A stretch of DNA of 64,000 nucleotides from Neorhizobium galegae (GTDB lineage: Bacteria > Pseudomonadota > Alphaproteobacteria > Rhizobiales > Rhizobiaceae), in NCBI RefSeq assembly GCF_021391675.1, contig NZ_CP090095.1, positions 2,485,501 through 2,549,500 on the forward strand, in the 5' to 3' direction. The position numbers and the translations under genes are program-made. This document shows, one piece after another, positions 33,161 to 42,186 of the stretch (its first letter is position 1; each line of letters begins with the position of its first letter). The notes under the pieces were generated by a model, which worked only from the letters and a program-made list of their open reading frames with translations, made no database searches and was not told the DNA's origin.

Positions 33161-33829
33161 ATGACGGCTGACATCTGGTTCGCTTTTGCTGCGACCGCGA
33201 TATTTCTCGCCCTCCTTCCAAGCCCCCTTGCTTGCCTCACCGCCAGCTTCTCGCTCCAGCGCGGTCGCCGCACGGCGATCGCCACGGTTCCGGGGCTTGC
33301 CGTCGGAATGTCGGCGGCCCTGATCGTGGCGATGATCCCCATGGCCCTGATCGCCGTCTATCTTCCCAAGTTCATCGACGTGATCTCCTGGGCAGGGCTC
33401 GGTTATCTGATGCTCTATGTGATCTGGTCATATCAGGACCCGCGAATCTCCGGCCCGATGGCCGACAACGACAATCTTCCCGAATGTCGGGCAGCGCGAA
33501 TCTTCGGATGCCTGTTCGGCAAATCCGCCTTCCGGGCGCGTTATGCCGTCGTCCTTGCAGCCGTGCTCGCCCAGTTCGTCGATCCCGACCGCTCCCTCCT
33601 GCCCCAGCTTCTCGAAATGCAGGCGACCTTCCTTGTCTGCGCCGCGTTTGGAGCCGGAATTCACGTGCTTTTCCCGCGCCGCGTGCTCCCACCGCCGGCG
33701 GCGGCCCGCCAACCTCAACTCCGCCTCACGCAAGCCCCAGACCCGCTTCATTTCGCGGCGCGCGGTCACAGCCGGCTATCGCCGGATCGCCGCCTGACGT
33801 TCTCCGTCTTGCCGGACGCCGCCCCATAG
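33161..33829 (+). pseudogene. LysE/RhtB-type amino acid exporter, C-terminus probably frameshifted
   Basis: Good start (GGGAGGAAAT before ATG). Residues 1-170 fit a LysE exporter: three N-terminal hydrophobic helices with LPSPLACLTASFSLQRGRR, and the family's AQFVDPDRSLLPQLLEMQATFLV stretch (read as two parts). After about residue 175 the frame becomes Pro/Arg/Gln-rich (PRRVLPPPAAARQPQLRL) and the last membrane helix is missing. The next frame between about 33690 and 33797 encodes RRRPANLNSASRK and ends GYRRIAA-stop, giving the usual length of about 212. A one-base indel near 33690 would explain this; whether real or a sequencing error cannot be told. Confidence 0.5.
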
Positions 33830-33899
33830 GTTAATGAAAACACTCTTTTGGTGGCGTTTGGGCGGACTGGGGTAACCATTTTTTCATGAAAGCGACCCA

Positions 33900-35009
33900 A
33901 TGGCGATAATCCGATTCCTCGGCCGCGGGACGGCTGTGGCTTGCGCCGTTTCTTCGGTTCTCGCCGGATGTTCGAGCGTCGAACGCGAGCAGAAGCTTGC
34001 AGCGACACAGACGGTTGTCCCGACCAGCGGCCAGGCAACCGGACCCGTCCAGACGGCCTCCGCGGATGGCCAGACGACCATCCAGTACAAATCCGATCTC
34101 CCCGTAAACGGGCAGGCCCAGACCGCAGGCCAGATGACACCTCCGGGAGTTCAGGTCGCCTCGGTCGCCCAGACGGTGGGCACGCAGCCGACCGTGGCGC
34201 TCGCCAAGACCGCAAGACTTCCCGTTCCGGTGCCGGTCTACGCCGATGCGATGTCCGTTCAGTCCGCCGCAATGGCATCGCCCACCATGGCGCCGCTCGT
34301 CGCTTTCGCGCCCGGCCCGGCGATGATGTCGCCGCCCGTTGCTCCGACCACCTCGACAATTCTCGCTTCGGCCCAGCCGGCGAGCCTTGCCACGCCGAAG
34401 GGCGGACGCCTCGTGTCGCCTCCGATCGCACCAGCGGTCAGCGAAGGCAAGATCCAGCCGGCGGCAGCTTCGGCGATCGCGCTGGACGAACGGGAACTGA
34501 CACCGGACATGGTCGCGCTGCAGACCGTCGTGCCGACCCCGCGCCCGGACACTGCGACGCTCGCCTATGCGGCGCAGCCGAGAGCCGTTGCCGCCTTGTC
34601 CGCCGTGGAATTCCCGCCGGCTCCCGGCGAACCGATGCCGTCCACGGCCACCGGTGCGCCGCCCGAATTGAGCAAGCTCATCAAGCGTTATGCCGGCATG
34701 TACGGCGTGCCGGAATCGCTGGTGCACCGCGTCGTGCATCGGGAAAGCAAGTACGATCCCAAGGCCTATCACAAGAACGGCTATTGGGGCCTCATGCAGA
34801 TCAAGTATTCGACCGCCAAGTCCATGGGCTACGAAGGCCCGCCGGCCGGCCTGCTCGACGCCGAGACGAACCTCAAATACGCGATCAAATATCTGCGCGG
34901 CGCCTGGCTCGTCGCCGACAACAGAAACGACAATGCCATCAAGCTCTATGCGCGCGGCTATTATTACGACGCCAAACGCAAGAACATGCTGGACGTCCTG
35001 GAGAAATAG
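33900..35009 (+). CDS. Lipoprotein lytic transglycosylase, SLT domain
   Basis: Signal peptide with lipobox VLAGC (cysteine 24), then a disordered Ala/Pro/Thr/Gln-rich linker of about 225 residues, then an SLT domain with catalytic E282 (VHRESKYDP), GYWGLMQIKYSTAKSMGY and the N-x-A-like KLYARGYYYDAKR end. It should be anchored in the outer membrane facing the periplasm and cleave peptidoglycan. The long linker may let it reach across the periplasm. 369 residues. Weak ribosome site (GAAAG) at the start. Confidence 0.88.
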   Translation: MAIIRFLGRGTAVACAVSSVLAGCSSVEREQKLAATQTVVPTSGQATGPVQTASADGQTTIQYKSDLPVNGQAQTAGQMTPPGVQVASVAQTVGTQPTVALAKTARLPVPVPVYADAMSVQSAAMASPTMAPLVAFAPGPAMMSPPVAPTTSTILASAQPASLATPKGGRLVSPPIAPAVSEGKIQPAAASAIALDERELTPDMVALQTVVPTPRPDTATLAYAAQPRAVAALSAVEFPPAPGEPMPSTATGAPPELSKLIKRYAGMYGVPESLVHRVVHRESKYDPKAYHKNGYWGLMQIKYSTAKSMGYEGPPAGLLDAETNLKYAIKYLRGAWLVADNRNDNAIKLYARGYYYDAKRKNMLDVLEK

Positions 35010-35042
35010 CCGGGCCGAAATGCCTTGACTGAAAAAGTTCAG

Positions 35043-35060
35043 CGGCGCCTCAGGGCGCCG
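35043..35060 (+). terminator. Hairpin between the convergent transglycosylase and serine hydrolase genes
   Basis: CGGCGCC/GGCGCCG with a 4-base loop, then TTGTTGCTTT on the plus strand. It overlaps the 3' end of the serine hydrolase gene and could terminate the transglycosylase transcript. Confidence 0.35.
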
Positions 35061-36402
35061 TTGTTGCTTTCACGACCTCGGCGACCAGCCGCTTCGGATC
35101 GTAGCGGTTCCAGCTCGGCGTCAGTCCGAGTCTCACCACCACGAGATCGAGGGACGGGATGACCGTGATGGTCTGCCCGTCATGCCCCTGCAGGAAAAAC
35201 GTATCCGCCGGCATGCCCGGATCGTCCTTGCCCGGCAGCCAGGTCTGCATCTTCGAATAACGCCCGCCCGACGTTGCGTTGGCCTGGTGCATCAGGGCGA
35301 CGAAACCTTCCGGAAGGATCCGGTTGCCGCTCCAGACGCCGTCACGGGCAAGCAGGAGCCCCATCCGGGCCCAGTCCCGCGCGGTCGCATACATATACGA
35401 GCTGCCGACGAACGTGCCGGCCGCATCGGCCTCCATGACGGCGCTTTCCATGCCGAGCGGGCCGAACAACGCGTTGCGGGGATAGGACAGCGCCGCGGCT
35501 CTGTCGCCGATCCGGTCCATCCAGATCTTCGAGAGCATCACGGCCGTGCCGGAAGAATAGCCGAACCGCGTGCCGGGGTCGGCCTCCAGCGGCTGATCGG
35601 CCGCGAAATTCGCCATGTCCGGTTCGAGATAGAGCATGCGGGTGACATCGGCGACCGTGCCGTAATTCTCGTTGAAGGCAAGTCCGCTTTCCATGGCGGC
35701 GAGGTCGGCAATCCGGATATCGCCGCGCTGGTTGCCCTGCCATTGCGGGAACAGGCCTCTGTCGTCCAGCGAGAGCTTTCCGTCTCGAATGAGCGTCCCG
35801 AGGATCGCGACGTTCACGGTCTTGGTCATCGACCAGCCGAGCAGCGGCATATCCTTGGAAAAACCGGTCGAATAGGTCTCGCCGACAATCCGTCCCCGCT
35901 TGACCACGACCACCGCCCGAAGGCCCGGACCGGCAAGACCGGCATCTGAAAGAAGCCGCACAACCGACGGATCGGATTCGACTTTTCCGCCTTCCGGCCA
36001 AAGCACGGACGGATCGAGTGACGTAACGGCAGGCACCGGAACGCCGACAACAGCGGCCGGCGTGCCATCGGGGACGACGGCGCAGCCGAGCCCTTCGCGA
36101 TAGACCGCGTCGTTGCCGGCAAAAATGCCGAGCAGCGCTGCATGAACACGCTTTTCCGTTCGATCGACGGAGACCCGCATCAATCTCAGAAGTGGATGAC
36201 CCGGAGCCTGCACATCGACGGCGAGGACCTCGCTGCTGTCGCGGCCGGCAAGGAAGACGTTCGAGCAGACCATCTTGGCCGAATAGCCGCTGCCGACCCT
36301 CAGCAGTTCCGGCGGGGAGGTATAGAGCCAGATCCCGAGCCCGATCAGGCCGACGACGATGACGCCGCAGAGGATTTTTACGAACCGCACCAACAACCGC
36401 AT
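35050..36402 (-). CDS. Membrane-anchored serine hydrolase of the beta-lactamase/PBP4* fold
   Basis: One N-terminal membrane anchor (residues about 9-27) followed by a class C beta-lactamase-like domain: SxxK at S191-K194 (GWSMTKTV), Tyr-x-Ser/Asn-like FGYSSGTAV, and a late HDGQ motif (LQGHDGQTITV) in place of KTG. Such proteins include 6-aminohexanoate-dimer hydrolases and esterases, so antibiotic hydrolysis should not be assumed. 450 residues. Start at 36402 has GGAGGCAGG. Divergent from btaA across 164 bases. Confidence 0.85.
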   Translation of the reverse strand: MRLLVRFVKILCGVIVVGLIGLGIWLYTSPPELLRVGSGYSAKMVCSNVFLAGRDSSEVLAVDVQAPGHPLLRLMRVSVDRTEKRVHAALLGIFAGNDAVYREGLGCAVVPDGTPAAVVGVPVPAVTSLDPSVLWPEGGKVESDPSVVRLLSDAGLAGPGLRAVVVVKRGRIVGETYSTGFSKDMPLLGWSMTKTVNVAILGTLIRDGKLSLDDRGLFPQWQGNQRGDIRIADLAAMESGLAFNENYGTVADVTRMLYLEPDMANFAADQPLEADPGTRFGYSSGTAVMLSKIWMDRIGDRAAALSYPRNALFGPLGMESAVMEADAAGTFVGSSYMYATARDWARMGLLLARDGVWSGNRILPEGFVALMHQANATSGGRYSKMQTWLPGKDDPGMPADTFFLQGHDGQTITVIPSLDLVVVRLGLTPSWNRYDPKRLVAEVVKATTAP

Positions 36403-36500
36403 GCCTGCCTCCATTTCACGGCCGCATGCAATCAGGATTCTCGACGCCAAGGAAGGGGCGTTCGGCCGCCTGGGGCCTATTGCAAGACTAGACACAGGCC

Positions 36501-36518
36501 TCGTCATCAATCTGTAGC
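36501..36518 (+). promoter_or_regulatory. Degenerate Pho-box-like direct repeat upstream of btaA
   Basis: TCGTCAT-CAAT-CTGTAGC matches the PhoB repeat CTGTCAT-N4-CTGTCAT at 9 of 14 positions, 49-66 bases before the btaA ATG. btaAB is phosphate-starvation induced in Sinorhizobium and relatives, so a PhoB site is expected, but this match is weak. Confidence 0.3.
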
Positions 36519-36566
36519 ATGACGGGTTTACACGCGCTGAAACTCTGGACAAGGCGGGACTCGACC

Positions 36567-37814
36567 ATGGCGGATATTGCACAGGAAGCCGGTTTTCGGA
36601 AAAACCAGAAGCTCAAGGACGCGCTTCTGCAGCATAAAGCACTGTCTCGGCAGGGTTTTTCAGAAAGGCTTTTCGGCCTGCTGTTCTCCGGTCTCGTCTA
36701 TCCGCAGATCTGGGAAGACCCGGAAGTCGACATGACCGCCATGGAGCTTTCCGGCGAGCATTCGATCGTCACCATCGGCTCCGGCGGCTGCAACATGCTG
36801 GCCTACTTGTCCCGTTCGCCGAAGAAGATCGATGTGGTCGACTTGAACCCGCATCACGTCGCGCTGAACCGCCTGAAGCTCGCCGCCTTCCGCCATCTGC
36901 CGGGCCACGGCGATGTCGTGCGCCATTTCGGCATGGACGGCATCCGCACCAACAGCAAGAGCTACGACGCCTTCATCGCCCCGAACCTCGATACAGCGAC
37001 CCGCGCCTACTGGGACAAGCGCTCGCTCGCTGGCCGCCGCCGGATCGAAGTGTTCGACCGCAATATCTACAAGACCGGCCTGCTCGGCCGCTTCATCGGC
37101 GCCGGCCACCTGATCGCCCGCCTGCACGGCATCAATCTGACCGAAATGGCCAATGCCAAGTCGCTGCGCGAACAGCGCCAGTTCTTCGACGGCAGCATTG
37201 CTCCGCTGTTCGACAAGCCGCTGATCCGCTGGATCACCAGCCGCAAGAGCTCGCTGTTCGGCCTCGGCATCCCGCCGCAGCAATATGACGAGCTGGCAAG
37301 CCTCGCTTCCGACGGCTCGATCGCCCCGGTCCTGCGCCAGCGCCTTGAAAAGCTCGCCTGCCACTTCCCGCTGCGCGACAACTATTTCGCCTGGCAGGCC
37401 TTCGTGCGCCGTTATCCGAAGCCGGAGGAAGGCACGCTACCGACCTACCTCAAGGCCGAAAACTACCGCGCCATCCGCGACAGTGCCGAGAGCGTCACGG
37501 TCCATCATGCCAGCTTCACCGAGCTTCTGGCCCAGAAGGCAGCCGGTTCGGTCGATCGTTACGTCCTGCTCGATGCGCAGGATTGGATGAACGACGAGCA
37601 GCTCAACGACGTCTGGTCGGAAATCACCCGCACGGCCGCCCCCGGCGCCCGCGTGATCTTCCGCACCGCCGCCGAAAAGAGCGTGCTCGACGGTCGCCTC
37701 TCGCCGGCCCTGCTCGATCAGTGGTCCTATCTGGAAGAGCGCTCCAACGAGCTCAACCTCGAGGATCGCTCGGCGATCTACGGCGGTTTCCACATCTATG
37801 TGAAAAAAGCCTGA
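36567..37814 (+). CDS. btaA: SAM:diacylglycerol 3-amino-3-carboxypropyltransferase BtaA
   Basis: First step of diacylglyceryl-trimethylhomoserine (betaine lipid) synthesis, which lets cells replace phospholipids when phosphate is scarce. The protein is DUF3419-type with VYPQIWEDPEVDMTAMEL and VTIGSGGCNMLAYLSRSP near the N-terminus (SAM-binding glycine loop) and VDLNPHHVALNRLKLAAF. 415 residues. Start 36567 has AAGGCGGG; a GTG/ATG 16 codons upstream is less likely. The stop overlaps the btaB start (TGATG), so the pair is translationally coupled. Confidence 0.95.
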   Translation: MADIAQEAGFRKNQKLKDALLQHKALSRQGFSERLFGLLFSGLVYPQIWEDPEVDMTAMELSGEHSIVTIGSGGCNMLAYLSRSPKKIDVVDLNPHHVALNRLKLAAFRHLPGHGDVVRHFGMDGIRTNSKSYDAFIAPNLDTATRAYWDKRSLAGRRRIEVFDRNIYKTGLLGRFIGAGHLIARLHGINLTEMANAKSLREQRQFFDGSIAPLFDKPLIRWITSRKSSLFGLGIPPQQYDELASLASDGSIAPVLRQRLEKLACHFPLRDNYFAWQAFVRRYPKPEEGTLPTYLKAENYRAIRDSAESVTVHHASFTELLAQKAAGSVDRYVLLDAQDWMNDEQLNDVWSEITRTAAPGARVIFRTAAEKSVLDGRLSPALLDQWSYLEERSNELNLEDRSAIYGGFHIYVKKA

Positions 37815-38482
37815 TGACGACGGATATGGCGAGCAGCCCCCTGTCGAATGGCCACGCCGAGCGCATGGACCGGATGTACCGGTATCAGCGCCATATCTAC
37901 GACATCACCCGCAAATATTACCTGTTCGGCCGCGACCGGGCGATTGCGGGATTGAATCTCCCGCCGAATGCCTCGCTGCTCGAAGTCGGCTGCGGCACGG
38001 GCCGCAACCTCGCGCTTGCCCACCGGCAATATCCGGCGGCCAGGCTCTACGGCCTCGATATCTCCGCCGAGATGCTGGAAAGCGCCCGGGCCAATTTTCG
38101 CGGCAAGCCGATCATCCCGGAATTTCGCGTCGCCGATGCCACCAATTTCAAAGCGGAAGAGTTCGGTGCGACCGGCTTCGATCGCATTCTGATTTCCTAC
38201 GCCCTGTCGATGATTCCCGACTGGGAAAAGGCGATCGATGCCGCGCTTGCGGCTTTGGCGCCGCAGGGCTCCCTCCATATCGTCGATTTCGGCCAGCAGG
38301 AACGGCTGCCGGGCTGGTTCGGACGGTTCCTGAAGGCCTGGCTCATGCGTTTCCACGTCACGCCGCGGCCAGACCTGCACGAAGTGCTGGAAAGCAAGCT
38401 TGCCGCCGCCAATGCCGACATGATCTTCGAGGAAATCGGCCGGGGTTACGCCTGGCATGCTGTCATCCGTCGCCGCGGCTGA
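37814..38482 (+). CDS. btaB: Diacylglyceryl-homoserine N-methyltransferase BtaB
   Basis: SAM-dependent class I methyltransferase that adds three methyl groups to the homoserine head group, finishing the betaine lipid. SAM motif I LLEVGCGTGRN at about residues 55-65; LYGLDISAEMLESAR is motif II. 222 residues. It starts one base into the btaA stop and has no separate ribosome site, as expected for coupling. Confidence 0.93.
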   Translation: MTTDMASSPLSNGHAERMDRMYRYQRHIYDITRKYYLFGRDRAIAGLNLPPNASLLEVGCGTGRNLALAHRQYPAARLYGLDISAEMLESARANFRGKPIIPEFRVADATNFKAEEFGATGFDRILISYALSMIPDWEKAIDAALAALAPQGSLHIVDFGQQERLPGWFGRFLKAWLMRFHVTPRPDLHEVLESKLAAANADMIFEEIGRGYAWHAVIRRRG

Positions 38483-38621
38483 AGCGTTGGGCTCCGGCAT
38501 CTCCGGCGTGAAATCCTCTTGCCCTAACCGATTTTTTACGACGTTATGGTGAATATGGAGTTCATGCCTCCCTGTGTTGCGTCGAACGGGGCAAGAGGCT
38601 TCCACGTCGACACTACACGGG

Positions 38622-39413
38622 ATGTTCATGCCTCGGCTCCTTCTGGCCCTCCTTGCCACCGCGCTCCTTGCCACGGGATGCACATCCTCAAGCTATGACC
38701 TGATGGAAACGTCATCGGTCAAGAAGATGCGGTTCAAGGACAGTGACCCGCAGGATTTCGGTAAAACTCACCCTGGGCTCCACGAGGTCCACGGCATTGA
38801 CGTCTCCAAGTGGAACGGCACCGATATCGACTGGCCCGCCGTGAAAAAATCCGGCATCGCCTTCGTCTTCATCAAGGCGACGGAAGGCAAGGATCGCATC
38901 GATTCGACCTTCGAGCTGAACTGGCGAGGCGCTGCATCGGCCGGCATTCCTTATGCGCCCTATCATTTCTATTATTTCTGCTCGACGGCCGACGAACAGG
39001 CCGATTGGTTCATCAACAACGTGCCCAAGGACGCGGTGAAGCTGCCGCCGGTGCTCGACATGGAATGGAACCACTCCTCGCCGACCTGCAAGACCCGCCC
39101 CGATCCAGAGACCGTGCGCGCATCCATGCAGCGCTTCATGGACCGCGTCGAGGCCTATTACGGCAAGCGGCCGATCATCTATACGTCGGTGGATTTCCAC
39201 CGGGACAATCTGGTCGGCGCCTTCAGCAACTACCACTTCTGGCTCCGCGCCGTCGCGCAGCATCCGACCAAGATCTACCCGGATCGCCGCTGGGCTTTCT
39301 GGCAGTATACCTCGACGGGCGTCGTGCCGGGCATCAAGGGCGAGATGGATATCAACGTCTTTGCGGGCACCTCCAAGAACTGGCACAACTGGGTTGCGGC
39401 AGTCTCAAAGTAA
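38622..39413 (+). CDS. GH25 lysozyme-like lipoprotein
   Basis: Signal peptide with lipobox LLATGC (cysteine about 20), then a glycoside hydrolase family 25 barrel: GIDVSKWNGTDIDW, FVFIKATEGKDRID and PVLDMEWN hold the catalytic acids, and WAFWQYTSTGVVPGI closes the barrel. It should cut MurNAc-GlcNAc bonds by hydrolysis from a membrane-anchored position in the periplasm. Starts at 38622 or 38628 are equivalent. It lies after btaAB on the same strand with a 139-base gap. Confidence 0.9.
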   Translation: MFMPRLLLALLATALLATGCTSSSYDLMETSSVKKMRFKDSDPQDFGKTHPGLHEVHGIDVSKWNGTDIDWPAVKKSGIAFVFIKATEGKDRIDSTFELNWRGAASAGIPYAPYHFYYFCSTADEQADWFINNVPKDAVKLPPVLDMEWNHSSPTCKTRPDPETVRASMQRFMDRVEAYYGKRPIIYTSVDFHRDNLVGAFSNYHFWLRAVAQHPTKIYPDRRWAFWQYTSTGVVPGIKGEMDINVFAGTSKNWHNWVAAVSK

Positions 39414-39554
39414 ACCCCACCCACCTGGCAAATAGGTATCTGGCAATGTGTGAGCGGTTGCGATAAAAACTGCGCCAACACGGCTGCCGTCCACGTTTCG
39501 GTCACAAAATTTTCCGAGATCGGACGGCGCTTACTCAGATTCTAGGAACGCCGA

Positions 39555-40757
39555 ATGTCCGCTCGCTTTGCCCGCCGCCTCGCCCTTGCCTCCGTCATCA
39601 CCAGTTGCCTTGCCTCCACCGCCCTCGCCCAGGCCTCGGCTCCCGCCTGCGGCGGCGATCTCGGCGCCTTCCTCGACGGCGTCAAGGCGGAAGCCATTTC
39701 CAAGGGCGCGGCGGCAGGTGCGGCGGATGAAGCGCTCGCCGGCGCCCAGATCGATCAGAAAGTTCTGTCCCGCGACCGGGCTCAGGGCGTCTTCCGCCAG
39801 ACCTTCCTCGAATTTTCGCAGCGCACCGTCAGCCAGGCGCGCCTCGACATCGGCCGCCAGAAAATCAAGCAGTATGCGGAGGTCTTCGCCCGCGCGGAAA
39901 AGGAATTTGGCGTGGCGCCCGGCGTCATCACCGCCTTCTGGGGGATGGAGACCGATTTCGGCGCCGTGCAGGGCGATTTCAACACCCGTAATGCACTGGT
40001 GACACTCTCGCACGACTGCCGCCGCCCGCAGCTTTTCCGCCCGCAGCTGATCGCCCTGATCGAGATGGTCCAGCACGGCGACCTCAATCCTTCCACCAAC
40101 ACGGGCGCATGGGCCGGCGAGATCGGTCAGGTGCAGATGCTCCCCGAGGATATTATCGCGCACGGCGTCGATGGTGACGGCGATGGCCATATCAACGTCA
40201 AGACCAGTTCCCCCGACGCTATCCTCACGGCCGCAAAATTCATCCAGAGCATGGGCTTCAAGCCTGGCCAGCCGTGGATCCAGGAAGTGACGCTGCCGGA
40301 GAACCTCCCCTGGGACAGGTCCGGCCTCGGCAACGAGATCCCGGCCAGCGAATGGTTCAAGCTGGGTGTCACCCCGCGCGACGGCGTGACCAACTTCGGC
40401 AACCTGCCCGCGGCCCTCATCCTTCCGCAGGGTCGCAAGGGGCCGGCCTTCCTGACCTATCCGAACTTCAACATCTATCTGGAATGGAACCAGTCGTTCA
40501 TCTACACGACCTCGGCCGCCTATTTCGCAACCCGGCTTTCGGGTGCTCCGACCTATCTGAAGGGCACGCCGGACCAGGGCCTGGACGACACCGGCATGAA
40601 GGCGCTGCAGACCAAGCTGGAAGCGCTCGGCCACAATATCGGCAAGGTCGATGGCATCCTGGGGTCGGGCACGCGCCAGGCCGTCCAGAAGGAACAGGCC
40701 CGCCTTGGCCAGCCGGCCGACGGCTGGCCGACCCTGACCCTGCTCTCCGCGCTCTGA
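39555..40757 (+). CDS. MltB-type membrane-bound lytic murein transglycosylase
   Basis: Signal peptide (cut after ALA near residue 25), then an SLT_2 (MltB) domain with catalytic glutamate in FWGMETDFGAVQGDFNT, GAWAGEIGQVQMLPEDI and DGDGDGHINV, and a C-terminal PG_binding_1 domain (about 335-395, MKALQTKLEALGHNIGKVDG). 400 residues. AGGAACG precedes the ATG. It acts in the periplasm, making anhydro-muropeptides that AmpD would later process. Confidence 0.93.
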   Translation: MSARFARRLALASVITSCLASTALAQASAPACGGDLGAFLDGVKAEAISKGAAAGAADEALAGAQIDQKVLSRDRAQGVFRQTFLEFSQRTVSQARLDIGRQKIKQYAEVFARAEKEFGVAPGVITAFWGMETDFGAVQGDFNTRNALVTLSHDCRRPQLFRPQLIALIEMVQHGDLNPSTNTGAWAGEIGQVQMLPEDIIAHGVDGDGDGHINVKTSSPDAILTAAKFIQSMGFKPGQPWIQEVTLPENLPWDRSGLGNEIPASEWFKLGVTPRDGVTNFGNLPAALILPQGRKGPAFLTYPNFNIYLEWNQSFIYTTSAAYFATRLSGAPTYLKGTPDQGLDDTGMKALQTKLEALGHNIGKVDGILGSGTRQAVQKEQARLGQPADGWPTLTLLSAL

Positions 40758-40764
40758 AATACAT

Positions 40765-40794
40765 GTCGCCGCCCGACCGAAATCGGGTGGCGAC
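40765..40794 (+). terminator. Hairpin after the MltB-type gene
   Basis: Two-part stem GTCGCC and CCCGA pairing with TCGGG and GGCGAC around a 6-base loop, 8 bases after the stop codon; no T-run follows. Possible terminator or RNA-stabilising hairpin. Confidence 0.35.
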
Positions 40795-40845
40795 TCGCGG
40801 ATCATAGGATTATTCCCCTGACCTTGACCGCGAGGGGGATTTTGC

Positions 40846-41769
40846 ATGACAACCGCCGCCATTCCGAAGCCCAGCGCCACCGCCTGGGCCCTGATCCTGC
40901 TGCTCGGGCTGATCTGGGGCGGATCCTTCTTCTTTGCGCGCGTCGCAGTCGTGGAAGTGCCGCCCTTCACCCTCGTCTTCCTGCGCCTGTTCCTGGCAGC
41001 AGCGGCGCTGCACATCTATCTGCGCGGCAGGTTCGGGCTCTACGCGACGCTTAGAACCCACTGGCGGTCCTTCCTCGTCATGGGCTTCATCAACAACGCC
41101 CTTCCCCATACGCTGATCTTCTTCGGCCAGACCGAGATCGGCGCCGGTCTCGCCTCGATCCTCAACGCGACCACGCCGATCTGGACGGTGCTGATCGCCA
41201 ATCGCTGGACGGCCGACGAAAAACTGACACCCGCAAAAATCGCGGGCTGCCTTGCGGGTCTTGCCGGGACGGCCGTGCTGATCGGTCCGGGCGTCACGGC
41301 GGCCGCGCCGCTCTGGGCGCTGATCCTGCCGATCCTTGCGGCAATCTCCTACGGAGTGGCCGGCACCTACGGCAAACGTTTCCGCGGGCTGCCCGCGCCG
41401 GTCAGTGCCACCGGACAACTCACGGCCTCCAGCCTGATGATGCTGCCCGTATCGCTGCTCGCCGACCAGCCCTGGGCGCTGCCCGCCCCGTCGACGCACG
41501 CCGTCCTTGCAATCCTCGCCCTGGCGCTCCTGTCGACCGCCTTCGCCTATCTCCTCTATTTTCGGATCCTTGGGATGGCCGGCGCAACGAATGCCTCTCT
41601 GGTGACGCTCGTCGTCCCCCCGAGCGCGATCCTTCTCGGCGCGCTTTTTCTGGGCGAAAGATTGGAGGCAACCGACCTCGTCGGCATGCTGCTGATCGGT
41701 TTCGGCCTGGTCCTGCTCGACGGAAGGCTCCTTCGCAGGCGCAGCAATTCGCCGTCCAGCGCGTCGTAA
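40846..41769 (+). CDS. EamA-family drug/metabolite transporter
   Basis: Ten hydrophobic helices in two EamA repeats; the first begins LILLLGLIWGGSFFFARVAV with the FFxR-like motif, and the second around LWALILPILAAISYGVAGTYGKR. Exports or imports an unknown small metabolite. 307 residues. GAGGGGG precedes the ATG. Confidence 0.88.
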   Translation: MTTAAIPKPSATAWALILLLGLIWGGSFFFARVAVVEVPPFTLVFLRLFLAAAALHIYLRGRFGLYATLRTHWRSFLVMGFINNALPHTLIFFGQTEIGAGLASILNATTPIWTVLIANRWTADEKLTPAKIAGCLAGLAGTAVLIGPGVTAAAPLWALILPILAAISYGVAGTYGKRFRGLPAPVSATGQLTASSLMMLPVSLLADQPWALPAPSTHAVLAILALALLSTAFAYLLYFRILGMAGATNASLVTLVVPPSAILLGALFLGERLEATDLVGMLLIGFGLVLLDGRLLRRRSNSPSSAS

Positions 41770-41800
41770 CGGGTCGAAACCATCACGGAATATGTCAGAA

Positions 41801-41826
41801 GTTAACAGCCGTACACGGCTTTTTAA
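41801..41826 (+). terminator. Short terminator after the EamA gene
   Basis: AGCCG/CGGCT stem with a TACA loop and a TTTT run directly after (41821-41824); outer bases GTTAA/TTAAC extend the symmetry. It lies 38 bases after the stop. Confidence 0.45.
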
Positions 41827-41993
41827 CTCTACGGAAATTAAGATTAACGGATGATTTACACCGAGTAATCAATAGCTTACGCGATTACCGCCGAGGCGAA
41901 CCGGACAAATCTGCGGCACTGCAGCACAGAAACACGCTTCCCAACCGGCACAAAACCGACATAAAGTCTGCCCGTCAACGCAAGGAGGCAGAC

Positions 41994-42071
41994 ATGGGAC
42001 GTACATACTCTCTCAATGTCTTGGTAGTCGGTGCAGCGTTTGTGTTTGTGGCATCCATGCTCTTCATTTGA
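41994..42071 (+). CDS. 25-residue hydrophobic peptide, candidate small membrane protein
   Basis: The peptide is MGRTYSLNVLVV followed by GAAFVFVASMLFI: a short polar N-terminus and one membrane helix of about 18 residues. An AAGGAGG Shine-Dalgarno lies six bases before the ATG, and a strong intrinsic terminator (42141-42178) follows the stop by 70 bases, so the unit has every expected part of a real small gene. It stands alone in a 417-base gap between the EamA gene and metF. No function can be assigned; I do not recognise the peptide. Confidence 0.7.
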   Translation: MGRTYSLNVLVVGAAFVFVASMLFI

Positions 42072-42140
42072 GCGCCACCAGTTCCACTACCAGTTCAAGA
42101 TATCGCATCCACGACCGTTTGATAATCAGCACTTCCGGTG

Positions 42141-42178
42141 AAAACGCATGCTCCTTTCGTAGGAGCATGCGTTTTTTT
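42141..42178. terminator. Bidirectional intrinsic terminator for the small peptide gene and metF
   Basis: Fourteen-base perfect stem (42142-42155 with 42161-42174) around a 5-base loop; seven T follow on the plus side and AAAA flanks the other side. It ends the peptide gene on the plus strand and lies 9 bases past the metF stop on the minus strand. Confidence 0.92.
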
Positions 42179-42186
42179 CAACGCGC

